A stretch of DNA of 64,000 nt from Roseospirillum parvum (GTDB taxonomy: Bacteria; Pseudomonadota; Alphaproteobacteria; Rhodospirillales; Rhodospirillaceae): the NCBI RefSeq assembly GCF_900100455.1, contig NZ_FNCV01000004.1, positions 62,001 through 126,000 of the forward strand, in the 5' to 3' direction. The position numbers and the translations under genes were made by a program. Each line of letters begins with the position of its first letter. Position 1 is the first letter of the stretch. A model generated the notes under the pieces. The model had not been told where the DNA came from. It ran no database searches and was given only the letters and a program-made list of their open reading frames with translations. Positions 16,978-26,041 of this stretch are shown in pieces.

Positions 16978-17307
16978 TCACCCCTCCCCACAAAACGGGT
17001 TCCGGCCCTGTTTGTCCTCCATCTCGACCACCCACAGGTCGGGGTCGTAGGACAGTTGGCGCTCGATGGCGGCGGCCAGGCCCTGGGCGTCCAGCGGCGT
17101 TCCGGCGCCCAGCGGGTGCCAGCCCAGGGTGCCCTCGGCGTCGCGGCTTTCGGCGAGCAGGGCGTGGCTGCCGTCCAGGCGGTTGAGGCAGAGCAGGATC
17201 GCCCCGGCGTCGGCGTCGCCCTTGCGCACCACGCCGGCCCAGGCGCCCCAGGCGGTGGCCTGACGGACGGCGGCGGCGACGCGCAGGGAAGTGGTCAGGC
17301 GGGGCAT
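16978..17307 (-). CDS. DUF1491 family protein
   Basis: This is a 109-residue protein. The start ATG at 17305-17307 gives MPRLTTSLRVAAAVRQA, and the C-terminus carries DLWVVEMEDKQGRNPF, the pattern of DUF1491, a small alphaproteobacterial family of unknown function. The frame is open further upstream but that part is Pro/Arg-rich and non-conserved. It is divergent from the aldehyde dehydrogenase gene, 114 bp away. Confidence 0.8.
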   Translation of the reverse strand: MPRLTTSLRVAAAVRQATAWGAWAGVVRKGDADAGAILLCLNRLDGSHALLAESRDAEGTLGWHPLGAGTPLDAQGLAAAIERQLSYDPDLWVVEMEDKQGRNPFCGEG

Positions 17308-17421
17308 GGCGGTATGTCCGGGCGATGAATGTGGGTATGGAGGCCGGGGCGCGGGTTGGCAGGGCCGGGGGCGGGGCCCTATAGTCCCAGCCATCGACCC
17401 TGGAATTCAAGGAGGCCCACC

Positions 17422-18885
17422 ATGACCGCCGCGCTGCCGCTGAACGATCCCGCGCTGCTCGAAACCCGCTGCCTGATCGATGGCGCCTGGGTGGGGGCCG
17501 ACAGCGGGGCCACCATCGAGGTGACCAACCCGGCCGATGGCTCGGTACTGGCCCAGGTGCCCAAGATGGGCGCCGCCGAGACCGCGCGGGCCATCGCCGC
17601 CGCCGATGCCGCCTGGCCGGCCTGGCGCGCCAAGACGGCCAAGGAGCGGGCCAACATCCTGCGCCGCTGGTTCGATCTGGTGATGGCGGCACAGGAAGAT
17701 CTGGCCACCATCATGACCGCCGAGCAGGGCAAGCCGCTGGCCGAGGCCCGCGGCGAGGTGGCCTACGGCGCCAACTTCATCGAATGGTTCGCCGAGGAGG
17801 CCAAGCGCCTTTACGGCGACACCATCCCCGGCCACGCCCCGGACAAGCGGATCGTGGTCATCAAGCAGCCGATCGGCGTGGTCGCGGCGATCACCCCGTG
17901 GAACTTCCCCAACGCCATGATCACCAGAAAGTGCGCCCCGGCCCTGGCCGCCGGCTGCCCGGTGGTCATCAAGCCGGCCAGCCAGACCCCGCTGTCGGCC
18001 CTGGCGCTCGCCGTGCTGGCCGAGCGGGCCGGCGTGCCCAAGGGGGTGATCAACGTGCTGACCGGCTCGGCCAGCGCCATCGGCGGCGAGATGACCTCGA
18101 ACCCCACGGTGCGCAAGCTGACCTTCACCGGCTCCACCGAGATCGGCAAGGTGCTGCTGGAGCAGTGCGCCGGCACGGTGAAGAAGACCAGCATGGAGTT
18201 GGGCGGCAACGCGCCGTTCATCGTCTTCGACGACGCCGACCTGGATGCCGCGGTGGCCGGCGCCATCGCCAGCAAGTACCGCAACACCGGGCAGACCTGC
18301 GTCTGCGCCAACCGTCTGCTGATCCAGGACGGGGTCTACGACGCCTTCGCCGCCAAGCTGGCCCAGGCGGTGGGCCAGCTCAAGGTCGGCCCCGGCCTGG
18401 GCGGCGACACCCAGCAGGGTCCGCTGATCGATGAAAGCGCCCTGGCCAAGGTCGAGGAGCTGGTCGGCGACGCCGTTGGCAAGGGCGCCAAGGTGGCCTG
18501 CGGCGGCCAGCGCCACGCCCTGGGCGGCACCTTCTACGAGCCGACCATCCTGACCGGGGTGACGCCCGAGATGCGGGTCTCGCGCGAGGAGATTTTCGGC
18601 CCGGTGGCGCCGCTCTACCGCTTCACCGACGAGGCCGAGGCGATCCGTCTGGCCAACGACACCGAGTTCGGGCTGGCCGCCTACTTCTACGCCCGCGACG
18701 TGGGCCGCGTGTGGCGGGTCTCGGAGGGGCTGGAGTACGGCATCGTCGGCATCAACGAGGGCATCATCTCGACCGAGGTGGCGCCCTTCGGCGGGGTCAA
18801 GGAAAGCGGCATCGGCCGCGAGGGCTCGAAGTACGGCATCGAGGACTTCGTCGAGATCAAGTACCTGTGCATGGGCGGCATCTGA
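17422..18885 (+). CDS. gabD: NAD(P)-dependent succinate-semialdehyde dehydrogenase
   Basis: This 487-residue aldehyde dehydrogenase has the cofactor-binding PWNFP and FTGST motifs, the catalytic Glu in MELGGNAPF, and the catalytic Cys in NTGQTCVCANR. The sequence resembles GabD, which oxidises succinate semialdehyde to succinate in GABA breakdown; glutarate-semialdehyde dehydrogenase is the close alternative. An AAGGAGG ribosome-binding site precedes the ATG at 17422. No aminotransferase (gabT) lies next to it, so the pathway assignment rests on sequence alone. Confidence 0.87.
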   Translation: MTAALPLNDPALLETRCLIDGAWVGADSGATIEVTNPADGSVLAQVPKMGAAETARAIAAADAAWPAWRAKTAKERANILRRWFDLVMAAQEDLATIMTAEQGKPLAEARGEVAYGANFIEWFAEEAKRLYGDTIPGHAPDKRIVVIKQPIGVVAAITPWNFPNAMITRKCAPALAAGCPVVIKPASQTPLSALALAVLAERAGVPKGVINVLTGSASAIGGEMTSNPTVRKLTFTGSTEIGKVLLEQCAGTVKKTSMELGGNAPFIVFDDADLDAAVAGAIASKYRNTGQTCVCANRLLIQDGVYDAFAAKLAQAVGQLKVGPGLGGDTQQGPLIDESALAKVEELVGDAVGKGAKVACGGQRHALGGTFYEPTILTGVTPEMRVSREEIFGPVAPLYRFTDEAEAIRLANDTEFGLAAYFYARDVGRVWRVSEGLEYGIVGINEGIISTEVAPFGGVKESGIGREGSKYGIEDFVEIKYLCMGGI

Positions 18886-18921
18886 GGTCGGCTTCCGGCC
18901 CCGACCCGGCATGAGACACGC

Positions 18922-18963
18922 AGGGCCCGGTCGCGTCGTTGGCGCGGCCGGGCCCTGGTTTTT
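18922..18963 (+). terminator. Rho-independent terminator after gabD
   Basis: A 14-bp stem (18922-18935 with 18943-18956, one mismatch) around a 7-base loop is followed by GGTTTTT. It lies 37 bp after the gabD stop in the correct orientation. Confidence 0.85.
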
Positions 18964-18991
18964 CCGGCGGGGAGAGCCGGGCGGCGGGGGG

Positions 18992-21100
18992 TCAGTCGAC
19001 CCCCTGCTTCTTCAGGAACTCGGCCATCTTGGCGTCCTCGCCGGCGATGTGGCGGCGCCACCAGGAACCGAGCAGCGCCATCAGATCCACGCCGGCGCTC
19101 TCGCCGCCTTCCTGATAGGTCTGATAGAGGCTGTCCAGGCGCTGGATGAAGGCCTGGTGCTGGCGCTTGTGCTCCTTGAGGCCAGGATAGCCATAGCGTT
19201 CCATGTACATCTGCTCGTCGTCGAAGTGCTCGGCGGTGTAGCGCCGCAGTTCCGTGAACGCGGCTTCCAGCTTGCCGCGCTCCTTGCCCGATCTCACCTG
19301 ACGATAGACCTCGTTGGTCAGCTTCAGGATGTTCTTGTGCTCCCGGTCGATGCTGGAGATGCCGGAGGCCAGCTTCTTGTCCCAGGCCACCAGGGTGTCG
19401 CTGCCCTGACCCTGCTGGTCGGCCCGCACCCGTTGCAGGAAGGTGCGCACCTCGTCCTTCAGCAACGCCGACTGGCGTGACAACTCAGCCGAGGAGTTGG
19501 CGATGTCGGTGGCCGAGGCGCCGGAGGCGTCGGCCGCCGCGGTCAGGTCGGACATGACGCTGGTCACCTCCTGGGTGCTGCGGGCGGCTTCGTCGGCGCT
19601 GCGGGCGATCTCGCCGGTGGCGGCGCTTTGTTCCTCCACCGCGGCGGCGATGCTGGAGCTGATCTCGTTGACGTTCTCGATCACCTTGGCGATGCGCTCC
19701 ATGGCCTCGACGGCGCCGGTGGTGGCATCCTGCACCTGACCGATCTGGGCGGCGATCTCGCCGGTTGCCTTGGCCGTCTGGTTGGCCAGGTTCTTCACCT
19801 CGCCGGCGACCACGGCGAAGCCCTTGCCGGCGTCGCCGGCCCGCGCCGCCTCGATGGTGGCGTTCAGGGCCAGAAGGTTGGTCTGGTCGGCGATGCCGGT
19901 GATCAGGCTGACGATCTCGCCGATCTTGATCACCGCCTGCTCCAGGGTGCGGATGTCGCCGGTGGTCTGGTTGGTCTCGGTCACCGCCTGACTGGCCACC
20001 GAATTGGCTTCGGCCACCCGGCGGCTGATTTCCTGGATCGAGGAGGACAATTCCTCGGACGTGGCGGCCATGGTTTCCACGTTCTGCGAGGCGCCCTCGG
20101 CCGACCCGGCGGCGGCGCGCGCCTTGCCCTTGACGTCGCCGGCCGAGTGGTCGACCTGCTCGGCGATGTCGCCCAGCATCTGTTCGGCGTGGGTCAGGCC
20201 ATCGAGCACGCCGAGCACGGTGCCCTCGAAGCTCTGGATGTAGCCGCGCAGGGCGGCCTGCTCGCGCTCCTTCTCGGCCTGCGCCAACTCCTGGGCCTCG
20301 GACAGTTGGCGGGCCTGGATCATGCCCTGCTTGAAGACCTCGACCGCCTTGGCCATGGCGCCGATCTCGTCGCGCCGCTCGCCGCCGGGGATGTCGACGG
20401 TCAAGTCGCCGTCGGCCAGGCTCAGCATGCGGCTGTTCATCAGCCGGATCGGTCCGGCGATGGCGCGCGTCAACAGGAAGCCGAAGACCAGGGCCAGCGC
20501 CAGCGCCACGGCGCTGCTGGAGATGACGGCGATGAACAGGGTGTCCATGGCCTCGCCGCGCCGGGCGGAGACCTGCTTGACCAGCCGGTCGCGGACCTCG
20601 GCCAGACCCGCGAAGGCGTCCTTGAGGGCGGTCTTGCGCTGCTGGGGCAGCGGGGAAACGCTGAAGGCCCGCGCCTGGTTGACCGTCAGGTAGTGGCGCA
20701 TCAGCTCGATCTCGACCGCCGCCACATCGCCGCGCCACGCCGCCTGGGCCTGCAGCACGGCCTCGACGCCGCTCTTCAGTTCGGGCTCTCCGGTGGTCAG
20801 GGTTTGCAGGTCGGGGCCCATGCCGTCCAACCCGGCGATCGCCTGTTCGTAGTCGGCGAGGTTCTGTCGATCGGCGGTGGAGATGAAAAGTTGCAGCGAC
20901 TCCTGGGCGTCGCTCAGCCGTGCGTGATATTCGCTGCTTGCGGCGTCGAAGGCCTCGATGCGGGCGAATCGGCGGTCGGCGTCGCGCATCATGGTGACGG
21001 CCGACAGGATGGCGGCGCCGGCCAGGGCGATGGTCAGCAGAACGGCGGCAAAGGCCAGCGCGATCTTGCGGGAGATCTGAAGGTTGTTGAGAAACGACAT
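18992..21100 (-). CDS. Methyl-accepting chemotaxis protein with C-terminal hemerythrin
   Basis: This is a 702-residue chemoreceptor. In order: a transmembrane helix ([22 protein letters not shown]), a periplasmic four-helix sensing domain, a second transmembrane helix ([21 protein letters not shown]), a HAMP domain, the signalling hairpin with the highly conserved [19 protein letters not shown] tip, and a C-terminal bacteriohemerythrin (about the last 130 residues). The iron-binding pattern is visible as H in IDREHKN, HFDDEQ, H-x4-H in EHKRQHQ and HIAGED. Hemerythrin binds oxygen at a di-iron centre, so it likely senses oxygen or redox state in the cytoplasm. The start at 21100 gives [12 protein letters not shown]. 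Confidence 0.93.
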   Translation of the reverse strand: MSFLNNLQISRKIALAFAAVLLTIALAGAAILSAVTMMRDADRRFARIEAFDAASSEYHARLSDAQESLQLFISTADRQNLADYEQAIAGLDGMGPDLQTLTTGEPELKSGVEAVLQAQAAWRGDVAAVEIELMRHYLTVNQARAFSVSPLPQQRKTALKDAFAGLAEVRDRLVKQVSARRGEAMDTLFIAVISSSAVALALALVFGFLLTRAIAGPIRLMNSRMLSLADGDLTVDIPGGERRDEIGAMAKAVEVFKQGMIQARQLSEAQELAQAEKEREQAALRGYIQSFEGTVLGVLDGLTHAEQMLGDIAEQVDHSAGDVKGKARAAAGSAEGASQNVETMAATSEELSSSIQEISRRVAEANSVASQAVTETNQTTGDIRTLEQAVIKIGEIVSLITGIADQTNLLALNATIEAARAGDAGKGFAVVAGEVKNLANQTAKATGEIAAQIGQVQDATTGAVEAMERIAKVIENVNEISSSIAAAVEEQSAATGEIARSADEAARSTQEVTSVMSDLTAAADASGASATDIANSSAELSRQSALLKDEVRTFLQRVRADQQGQGSDTLVAWDKKLASGISSIDREHKNILKLTNEVYRQVRSGKERGKLEAAFTELRRYTAEHFDDEQMYMERYGYPGLKEHKRQHQAFIQRLDSLYQTYQEGGESAGVDLMALLGSWWRRHIAGEDAKMAEFLKKQGVD

Positions 21101-21124
21101 GCTGACTTCCCTTTGCCGCTGGAG

Positions 21125-21290
21125 CAAATCCCGAGCGATCCGGAACGGATCGCGACGACGATTTGCGGCAACATCAAGAGCAAATCCCGAGCGATCCGGA
21201 CCGGATCGCGACGACGATTTGCGGCACTATCAAAGTCTCAAATCCCGAGCGATCCGGACCGGATCGCGACGACGATTTGCGGCAACATCC
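21125..21290. repeat. Three tandem copies of a 52-58-bp palindromic unit
   Basis: Copies start at 21125, 21181 and 21239. Each contains CAAATCCCGAGCGATCCGG, a near-palindromic centre (GATCCGGACCGGATC), and ends in GATTTGCGGCA; the outer CAAATC and GATTTG also pair, so each copy can fold into one long hairpin. They fill the gap between the secreted sensor-like gene and the hemerythrin chemoreceptor, in the leader of the latter. Unit spacing is tight with no unique spacers. Confidence 0.85.
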
Positions 21291-21337
21291 AGAATCCGAG
21301 GCGCTTTGCGTGGGTCACGCGACTGACCCACCCCGCC

Positions 21338-22036
21338 CTACAGGCCCAGCGCGCGCCGCCGCGCCAGCTCGGTCAGGTTGATCTCGACGGTGGCCGCGCC
21401 GACCGCCTGCTGGTCGCGCGCGATGGTCAGGTTGAGCTGGGCCCGCCAGGTCCGCGAGCCTTCGTGAAGTTCGGCCTCGTCGATGAACACGGCGTCCGGG
21501 CCGACCGGGAAGGTGTTCTGGAACTTGGCCTCGTCACCCTGCCAGTAGTCCGAGGTGATGGCGCTTTGCCCGGCGTTCAGGCCCTTCGTGTCGACCACGA
21601 AGATTTCCGAGAACAGGCCCAGCGAGGCGGCCTGGATCTGGGTCAGGTAGGTGGATAGCGGGCCGTTGAGCACGGCGGCGATCAGCGGCTGGTCGTCGCT
21701 TTCCCGCTCGGCCCGCCATTGCTGGTCGAGGGCGTCGATTTCCGCCTGTCCGATGTTGGCGTGTTCGGCGTTCCGCGCCTCCAGCACCAGGAACACGGTT
21801 TCGGCGCTCAGCCAGTCGCGGACTTCGGCGATCAGTTCCTGGTTGATAAGGCGCTGCGGGTCGGGGGCGCCGGAGGGGCTGGACTCTGGGGCCTGGGCCG
21901 CCGCTGTTGGGGGCAGCATGCCCCCCAGGGCGAAGACCATGGCGCAGAGAACCATGCCGCGGAGAAAGATCACTCGGGACAGTCGTGCCCAGGCGGCGGA
22001 TTCTGCTCTTCTGCCCGATTTGCTCGTTTCTGGCAT
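21338..22036 (-). CDS. Secreted PDC/Cache-like sensor-domain protein
   Basis: This 232-residue protein has an N-terminal export signal (hydrophobic VIFLRGMVLCAMVFALGGML, cleavage near AAAQ). The mature part shows the layout of a single PDC/Cache domain: a long helix (QELIAEVRDWLSAETVFLVLEARN), LIAAVLNGPLSTYLTQIQAAS, then GLFSEIFVVDTKGLNAGQSAITSDYWQGDEAKF, a typical membrane-distal sheet motif with tyrosine/tryptophan. There is no kinase or chemotaxis domain, so it would act as a free periplasmic sensor or binding protein. The adjacent chemoreceptor on the same strand is a plausible partner. The family call is by pattern, so confidence is moderate. Confidence 0.65.
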   Translation of the reverse strand: MPETSKSGRRAESAAWARLSRVIFLRGMVLCAMVFALGGMLPPTAAAQAPESSPSGAPDPQRLINQELIAEVRDWLSAETVFLVLEARNAEHANIGQAEIDALDQQWRAERESDDQPLIAAVLNGPLSTYLTQIQAASLGLFSEIFVVDTKGLNAGQSAITSDYWQGDEAKFQNTFPVGPDAVFIDEAELHEGSRTWRAQLNLTIARDQQAVGAATVEINLTELARRRALGL

Positions 22037-22375
22037 GGGTCCTCCCGGCGCTGGGGCTTGTTGGTGTTCATTATGCTCAACGGCCTTATGGTGCGGTCGA
22101 TTATTGCAGAAAATTGCCTGCCTGCCCAGAAGTGCGCGCTTCTCGGGATTTCTGCGGGGCGCGAAGCCTTTTGCGCGCAAGGCGAGCGCTCGCCACGCGC
22201 ATCTGCACGCCGTTCAGCGTCAGCCTGTCGGGCAGGCCAGCCCCGGACTCACGGCCCGCCCGGTGTCTCGGCCGGGAAGGGCGCTCCAGCGGGCGCAAGC
22301 CGGGCTGCCTGCCATCGATTCTCGAGGTGGGGCAGTCGGCGGGCGCTTTCAACCTATGCGATTCGCCGCGCGGCT
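22037..22375. other. Gap without recognised gene
   Basis: I see no gene in these 339 bases. A perfect 14-bp palindrome GGCGAGCGCTCGCC lies at 22181-22194. The promoter of the secreted sensor-like gene is presumably in the left part. Confidence 0.4.
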
Positions 22376-23131
22376 TCAGGCCCCCGGGGCGTGGATGCGG
22401 GCGTGCCAGGCTGCGGCCCACGCGCCCAGGGTCTCGACCAGGGCCTGTTTGCCGGGGTCGTCGGCGACCTCGGCCCGAGTCCAGTCGGCGGCCGTCCAGG
22501 CGGTGGCGTGGGGGTACAGCAGGTCCGGGTTGAACAGGTATTCCACGTAGGCCCGGCGGTCCTCGTGGCGCTTCACGGCGTAGCGCGCCCCGAGCATGGC
22601 CAGCGGCAGGTAGGCCCCCTCGGCCTCGGCCCAGGCGGCCAGATCGGCGATCATGGGGTGGGGATCGCCGGCCAGTCCCAGGCTGAGCGTGCGCAGGTGC
22701 CAGCAGTCCAGCCGCACCCCGGTGATGTAGGCGCCGCCGGTGTAGTTCTCGCCCACCTCGGCCCGATGGACCGCCGGATCGTCGGTGGTCAGGCAGCCCT
22801 GGAAGCCGGACCAGTGGCGGGCCCACCGGCCGGTCTTGACCTGCCCCCAGACCACCACGGCGCGGTCGATCACCCCGCCCACCCGGCTGACCAGCACCCG
22901 ATAGTGCTGGGGCGCGGTGTGCCTGCCGGGAACCCGGATCTCGCCGCGCGCCACGTCTTCCCAACTCCCCGGGGGCAGGGGGAAGGACTCGCCCAGCAGG
23001 CTGACCGAGGGGCCGGTGAGGGGGGTGGCCGGCGCCGGGTCCTGGCTGGCCGGGGTGGTCTGGCAGGCGGCGAGGGCGAGGACGACAAGGCCGGCCAGGG
23101 CGTGGCGCAGCAGGGTGGGGGTGGGCATCAT
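22376..23131 (-). CDS. Lipoprotein of unknown function
   Basis: This is a 251-residue protein with a lipobox (LVVLALAAC) near residue 23, so it should be lipid-anchored in the envelope. The mature part carries a patterned stretch HYRVLVSRVGGVIDRAVVVWGQVKTGR and many aromatic residues, but no family is recognised. The start is a double ATG at 23126-23131. It follows a FecR-domain gene by 17 bp on the same strand, so the two are probably co-expressed. Confidence 0.7.
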   Translation of the reverse strand: MMPTPTLLRHALAGLVVLALAACQTTPASQDPAPATPLTGPSVSLLGESFPLPPGSWEDVARGEIRVPGRHTAPQHYRVLVSRVGGVIDRAVVVWGQVKTGRWARHWSGFQGCLTTDDPAVHRAEVGENYTGGAYITGVRLDCWHLRTLSLGLAGDPHPMIADLAAWAEAEGAYLPLAMLGARYAVKRHEDRRAYVEYLFNPDLLYPHATAWTAADWTRAEVADDPGKQALVETLGAWAAAWHARIHAPGA

Positions 23132-23148
23132 GGTGGTGGCTCTTTCGA

Positions 23149-23946
23149 TCAGTAGCGGCCGTCGCCGCCGAAGTCGGCCGGATCGCTGGCCGCCGGCGTG
23201 GTCCTGGCGCGGGCCCGCACCGTTTCCGCCCGGGCGGCCAGGGCGCTGGCCAGCGGCGCCGGCAGGGTGGCGGCGGTCGGGGTCAGGGTGGCCAGGGCGC
23301 CATACAGACCGCTGACCGTCGCCGCCGCCGGACCGGACAAGGCCCCGACCAGCCGCGCCCGCCCGTCGGTCTCGACCAGCCCCGCCTGACCGGCCGGCAC
23401 CTCGACCGGCGGCCCCTCGGTGCCGGCCAGCGCGATGGCGCCGTCCTCGACAAAGGCCACCGTCTGCCCGGCCGGGGTGCGGGCAAGGACCAGACTGGTG
23501 CCGCGAATGCCGATCGCGGCGTTGGCCGTGCCCAGATGGTAGCTGCCCGCCGCCATGCTGCCGGAGGCCCAGCGCAGGGCGCCGGAGACCAGGGTCAGGG
23601 TGGCGCCGCCGGCGTTGGTGTCGGGATCGAAGACGAAGCTGTCGAGCCGCACCTCGGCCTCGGGCCCCAGGGTCAGGGTGGTGCCGTCGGCCAGGGCGTC
23701 CTGGTTGGCGCTGGCCGGGCCGGTGCGCAGCCGGGCCTGGAACAACACCGGGGCACCCTCGGGCAGCGGGGCGCTTTGGCCGGCGCTGTCTTGCTCGACC
23801 CGGTTGACCGACAGGGTGGCGGTGCCGACCGGCTGGCCGGGATTCTCGCCGGGATTCTCGCCGGGATTCTGGGCGGTGGCGGACGGGGGAGCGGCGATCA
23901 GCCCGGCGACCACGGCCGAGGCAAGCGAAACAGGGCGCAGGCGCAT
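23149..23946 (-). CDS. Secreted FecR-domain protein
   Basis: This 265-residue protein has an N-terminal signal peptide (cleavage near ATAQ), a small NPGE repeat, then a FecR-like beta domain: LADGTTLTLGPEAEVRLDSFVFDP...GALRWASG followed by AAIGIRGTSLVLA, the hallmark GIRGT turn. Unlike FecR itself it has no cytoplasmic anti-sigma part and no sigma factor or TonB receptor lies nearby. Such stand-alone secreted FecR proteins are common but their role is unclear. A second one lies at 37985-38446. Confidence 0.82.
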   Translation of the reverse strand: MRLRPVSLASAVVAGLIAAPPSATAQNPGENPGENPGQPVGTATLSVNRVEQDSAGQSAPLPEGAPVLFQARLRTGPASANQDALADGTTLTLGPEAEVRLDSFVFDPDTNAGGATLTLVSGALRWASGSMAAGSYHLGTANAAIGIRGTSLVLARTPAGQTVAFVEDGAIALAGTEGPPVEVPAGQAGLVETDGRARLVGALSGPAAATVSGLYGALATLTPTAATLPAPLASALAARAETVRARARTTPAASDPADFGGDGRY

Positions 23947-24174
23947 GGGAAACCCTCCCCGGATCGGGTGGTGGCGGTCGGGTGACGGGCAGCGGATGCT
24001 CTTCCCTCAACGTGGGAAGGGCGGGGCGACGGTTCAAAGGGGGGTGCGCCATCCTCCTGGCGGGACCGGCGATTTTCCCTCGCCAGCGGTCGGGTGGCTC
24101 GGTATTCTGCCGCCGAGAGCGGCCTGCCGGGCCGCCAGTCCTCGTTTGACCAAGAATCCTGGAGAGACCGCCCG

Positions 24175-24783
24175 ATGACCTCCGCTTCCGCCCTGGCGCC
24201 CACCCTGGCCCCCACCCTGGCCGGCACCCTGTGGCCGGTCGCCGAAACCCGTGCCGCCCGTCTGGGCCGGGCCCTGCTGCTGGCCTTCGCCGGCTCGCTG
24301 CTCTTGACCCTGTCGGCCAAGGTGCAGGTGCCCTTCTGGCCGGTGCCGATGACCATGCAGACCTTCGCCGTGCTGGTGCTGGGCATGAGCCTGGGCTGGC
24401 GCCTGGGCATGGCCACCGTGCTGCTTTATCTGGCCGAGGGCGCGCTGGGCCTGCCGATCTTCGCCGGCACCCCGGAGCGCGGCCTGGGTCTGGCCTACAT
24501 GGCCGGGCCGACCGGCGGTTATCTGGTCGGCTTCGTGCTGGCCGCCGGGCTGGTCGGCCGCCTGGGTGAGGCCGGCTGGGATCGCGGCGTGCTGACCACG
24601 CTGGCCGCCAACGCCCTGGGCACGGCGGTGATCTTCGGCTGCGGCTTCCTGTGGCTGAGCGCCCTGATCGGCGCCGAGAGCGCCTTCACCGCCGGCGTGG
24701 TGCCCTTCCTGCCCGGCGCGGCGCTGAAGATCGCGCTGGCCGCCGCCTGCCTGCCGCTGGCCTGGAAGCTGCTGAAGCGCTGA
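24175..24783 (+). CDS. bioY: Biotin transporter BioY
   Basis: This is a 202-residue membrane protein with six hydrophobic segments, the substrate-capture (S) component of an ECF-type biotin transporter. Family motifs include KVQVPFWPVPMTMQTFAVLVLG, YLAEGALGLPIFAG and GPTGGYLVGF. No bioM or bioN lies next to it; solitary BioY proteins are known to bring in biotin or to share an energising module encoded elsewhere. The start at 24175 was chosen because it gives the usual short N-terminus. Confidence 0.93.
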   Translation: MTSASALAPTLAPTLAGTLWPVAETRAARLGRALLLAFAGSLLLTLSAKVQVPFWPVPMTMQTFAVLVLGMSLGWRLGMATVLLYLAEGALGLPIFAGTPERGLGLAYMAGPTGGYLVGFVLAAGLVGRLGEAGWDRGVLTTLAANALGTAVIFGCGFLWLSALIGAESAFTAGVVPFLPGAALKIALAAACLPLAWKLLKR

Positions 24784-24901
24784 ACATCAGCCGGCCAACC
24801 GGGTGCGATCGGCTCTTGCCAAAGCCCGGCGCCGGCGATAAAAGGTCACCCCTCGGCGGCCGACACCTTCCCGGAAACGGCCGCCGGGAACCCTTCCAAA
24901 A

Positions 24902-24976
24902 GGGCGCGTAGCTCAGCGGGAGAGCACTACGTTGACATCGTAGGGGTCGCTGGTTCAATCCCAGCCGCGCCCACCA
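24902..24976 (+). tRNA. tRNA-Val (anticodon GAC)
   Basis: A 75-base cloverleaf with encoded CCA. The acceptor stem is GGGCGCG/CGCGCCC, the anticodon arm is CTACG-TTGACAT-CGTAG (anticodon GAC, reading GUC/GUU valine codons), and the T arm is GCTGG-TTCAATC-CCAGC. A terminator follows at 25011-25047. A decayed partial copy lies 1.1 kb downstream. Confidence 0.97.
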
Positions 24977-25010
24977 TTCAAGAGCCTGCCAAGGCTCGGA
25001 TTTTACGAGC

Positions 25011-25047
25011 GGCGATCAACGCGATGGCGTTGGTCGCCGTTTTGTTT
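25011..25047 (+). terminator. Terminator downstream of tRNA-Val
   Basis: A 12-bp stem (25011-25022 with 25027-25038, one G-T pair) with a 4-base loop is followed by GTTTTGTTT, placed 35 bp after the tRNA. Confidence 0.85.
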
Positions 25048-25115
25048 GGTCGGCTCCTGGTCGTGTCCAGGCGGCGCGGGTCGGAAGAGCGGCGGGATGA
25101 CGCGCCGACAGCAAA

Positions 25116-25141
25116 GAGGCCGGGGTGTTGGCCCCGGCCTC
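25116..25141 (-). terminator. Terminator of the hicAB unit
   Basis: A perfect 10-bp stem (25116-25125 with 25132-25141), 28 bp beyond the hicB stop in leftward direction, followed on that strand by TTT. Confidence 0.7.
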
Positions 25142-25168
25142 TCCTTCGAGGGTGGTGTCGGTGGTGAC

Positions 25169-25648
25169 TCAGGCCGCCTCGGCTTCGCGCCTGGGCACGA
25201 AGGGTGAGCGTCGGGCCATGTCCAGGGCGTCGGCCGCCGCCTCCAGCCCGGCCACCGGGGTGGCGTGGTGGAGATCAAGCAGTCGGCGCACCTGACGCGG
25301 GTCGGCCTTCATGCGCTCGGCCAGGGCCGTCTGGGTCAACCCCTGTGCCTTCATCTCCCGGCGGATCGCCAGTTTCATGTCGGCCAACAGGGGCATCCGG
25401 ACGGCCACTTCCCCGTCCTGGATCGGCGACGGGACGGGAATGTCCTCGCCCCGATCCAGGCGGAAGGCCAGGGCGGTGGCGATGGCGTCGCGCGCCACCG
25501 CCACCAGGGCCTCGGTTCCCTCGGCTCCATCGAGGGGGGTGGGGGTTTCCACGAAGCTGGTCACCTCGGGCAGGTCCCGGCTGGTGATGAGCCAGGTGCC
25601 GTTATCGTCCGCCGTGGGGCGGACCGGCCACGCTGGAAATTCGGTCAT
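25169..25648 (-). CDS. hicB: HicB-family antitoxin with DNA-binding C-terminus
   Basis: This is a 159-residue protein. The N-terminal half (MTEFPAWPVRPTADDNGTWLITSRDLPEVTSFVETPTPLDGA) fits the HicB partial RNase-H-like fold that masks the toxin. The C-terminal half (MKLAIRREMKAQGLTQTALAERMKADPRQVRRLLD) is a helix-turn-helix that would bind the operator. It lies 89 bp downstream of hicA on the same strand. An AAGGAGAG ribosome-binding site precedes the ATG at 25646-25648. As in other HicAB pairs it should neutralise HicA and repress the operon. Confidence 0.88.
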   Translation of the reverse strand: MTEFPAWPVRPTADDNGTWLITSRDLPEVTSFVETPTPLDGAEGTEALVAVARDAIATALAFRLDRGEDIPVPSPIQDGEVAVRMPLLADMKLAIRREMKAQGLTQTALAERMKADPRQVRRLLDLHHATPVAGLEAAADALDMARRSPFVPRREAEAA

Positions 25649-25737
25649 GATCCATTCTCTCTCCTTGGCGATTTGTCTGCGGGAGTCGGGATCAACATCA
25701 GGTCGGGTTTCCGTGGGGCTCCGGGTGAACCCGGGGC

Positions 25738-25932
25738 TCAATCGAGCCCCAGGTCCTTCTTTATCTTCGCCATCAACCCGGTGCCGAGTTGCTTGCGACC
25801 GCCGTGGGTGGGGATCATCGAGGTCCGTCCATTGGCGGGGTTCTCCAGGGTCCTGTGTCCGCCTTTGCCGTGGCTGGGGTGGACGATGATCCCCTGGCTG
25901 CGGAGCCATCGCAGAAACTGGCTTGTGTTCAT
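25738..25932 (-). CDS. hicA: HicA-family mRNA-interfering toxin
   Basis: This 64-residue protein has the double-stranded RNA-binding-like HicA fold: an N-terminal helix (NTSQFLRWLRSQGIIV) followed by the catalytic-histidine strand SHGKGGHRTLENP and TSMIPTHGGRKQLGTGLMAKIKKDLG. HicA cleaves or blocks mRNA and stops growth when free of HicB. The start ATG at 25930-25932 gives the expected size. It sits first in the operon, upstream of hicB. Confidence 0.88.
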   Translation of the reverse strand: MNTSQFLRWLRSQGIIVHPSHGKGGHRTLENPANGRTSMIPTHGGRKQLGTGLMAKIKKDLGLD

Positions 25933-26041
25933 CTCCTTCTCCCGGGTTGTCGACAAGGAGAGCGTAGGACACATCTGTCCTTTTCGCAAGGAAGAAGGAC
26001 ATGAGTGTCCTGCCTCGGCGGGGGAAGGGGGCAGTGGTCGG

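Noticed and set aside
21125-21290. Possible CRISPR array
   Set aside because: The three copies are longer than usual repeats, are palindromic throughout and are joined with no unique spacers; no cas genes are nearby.
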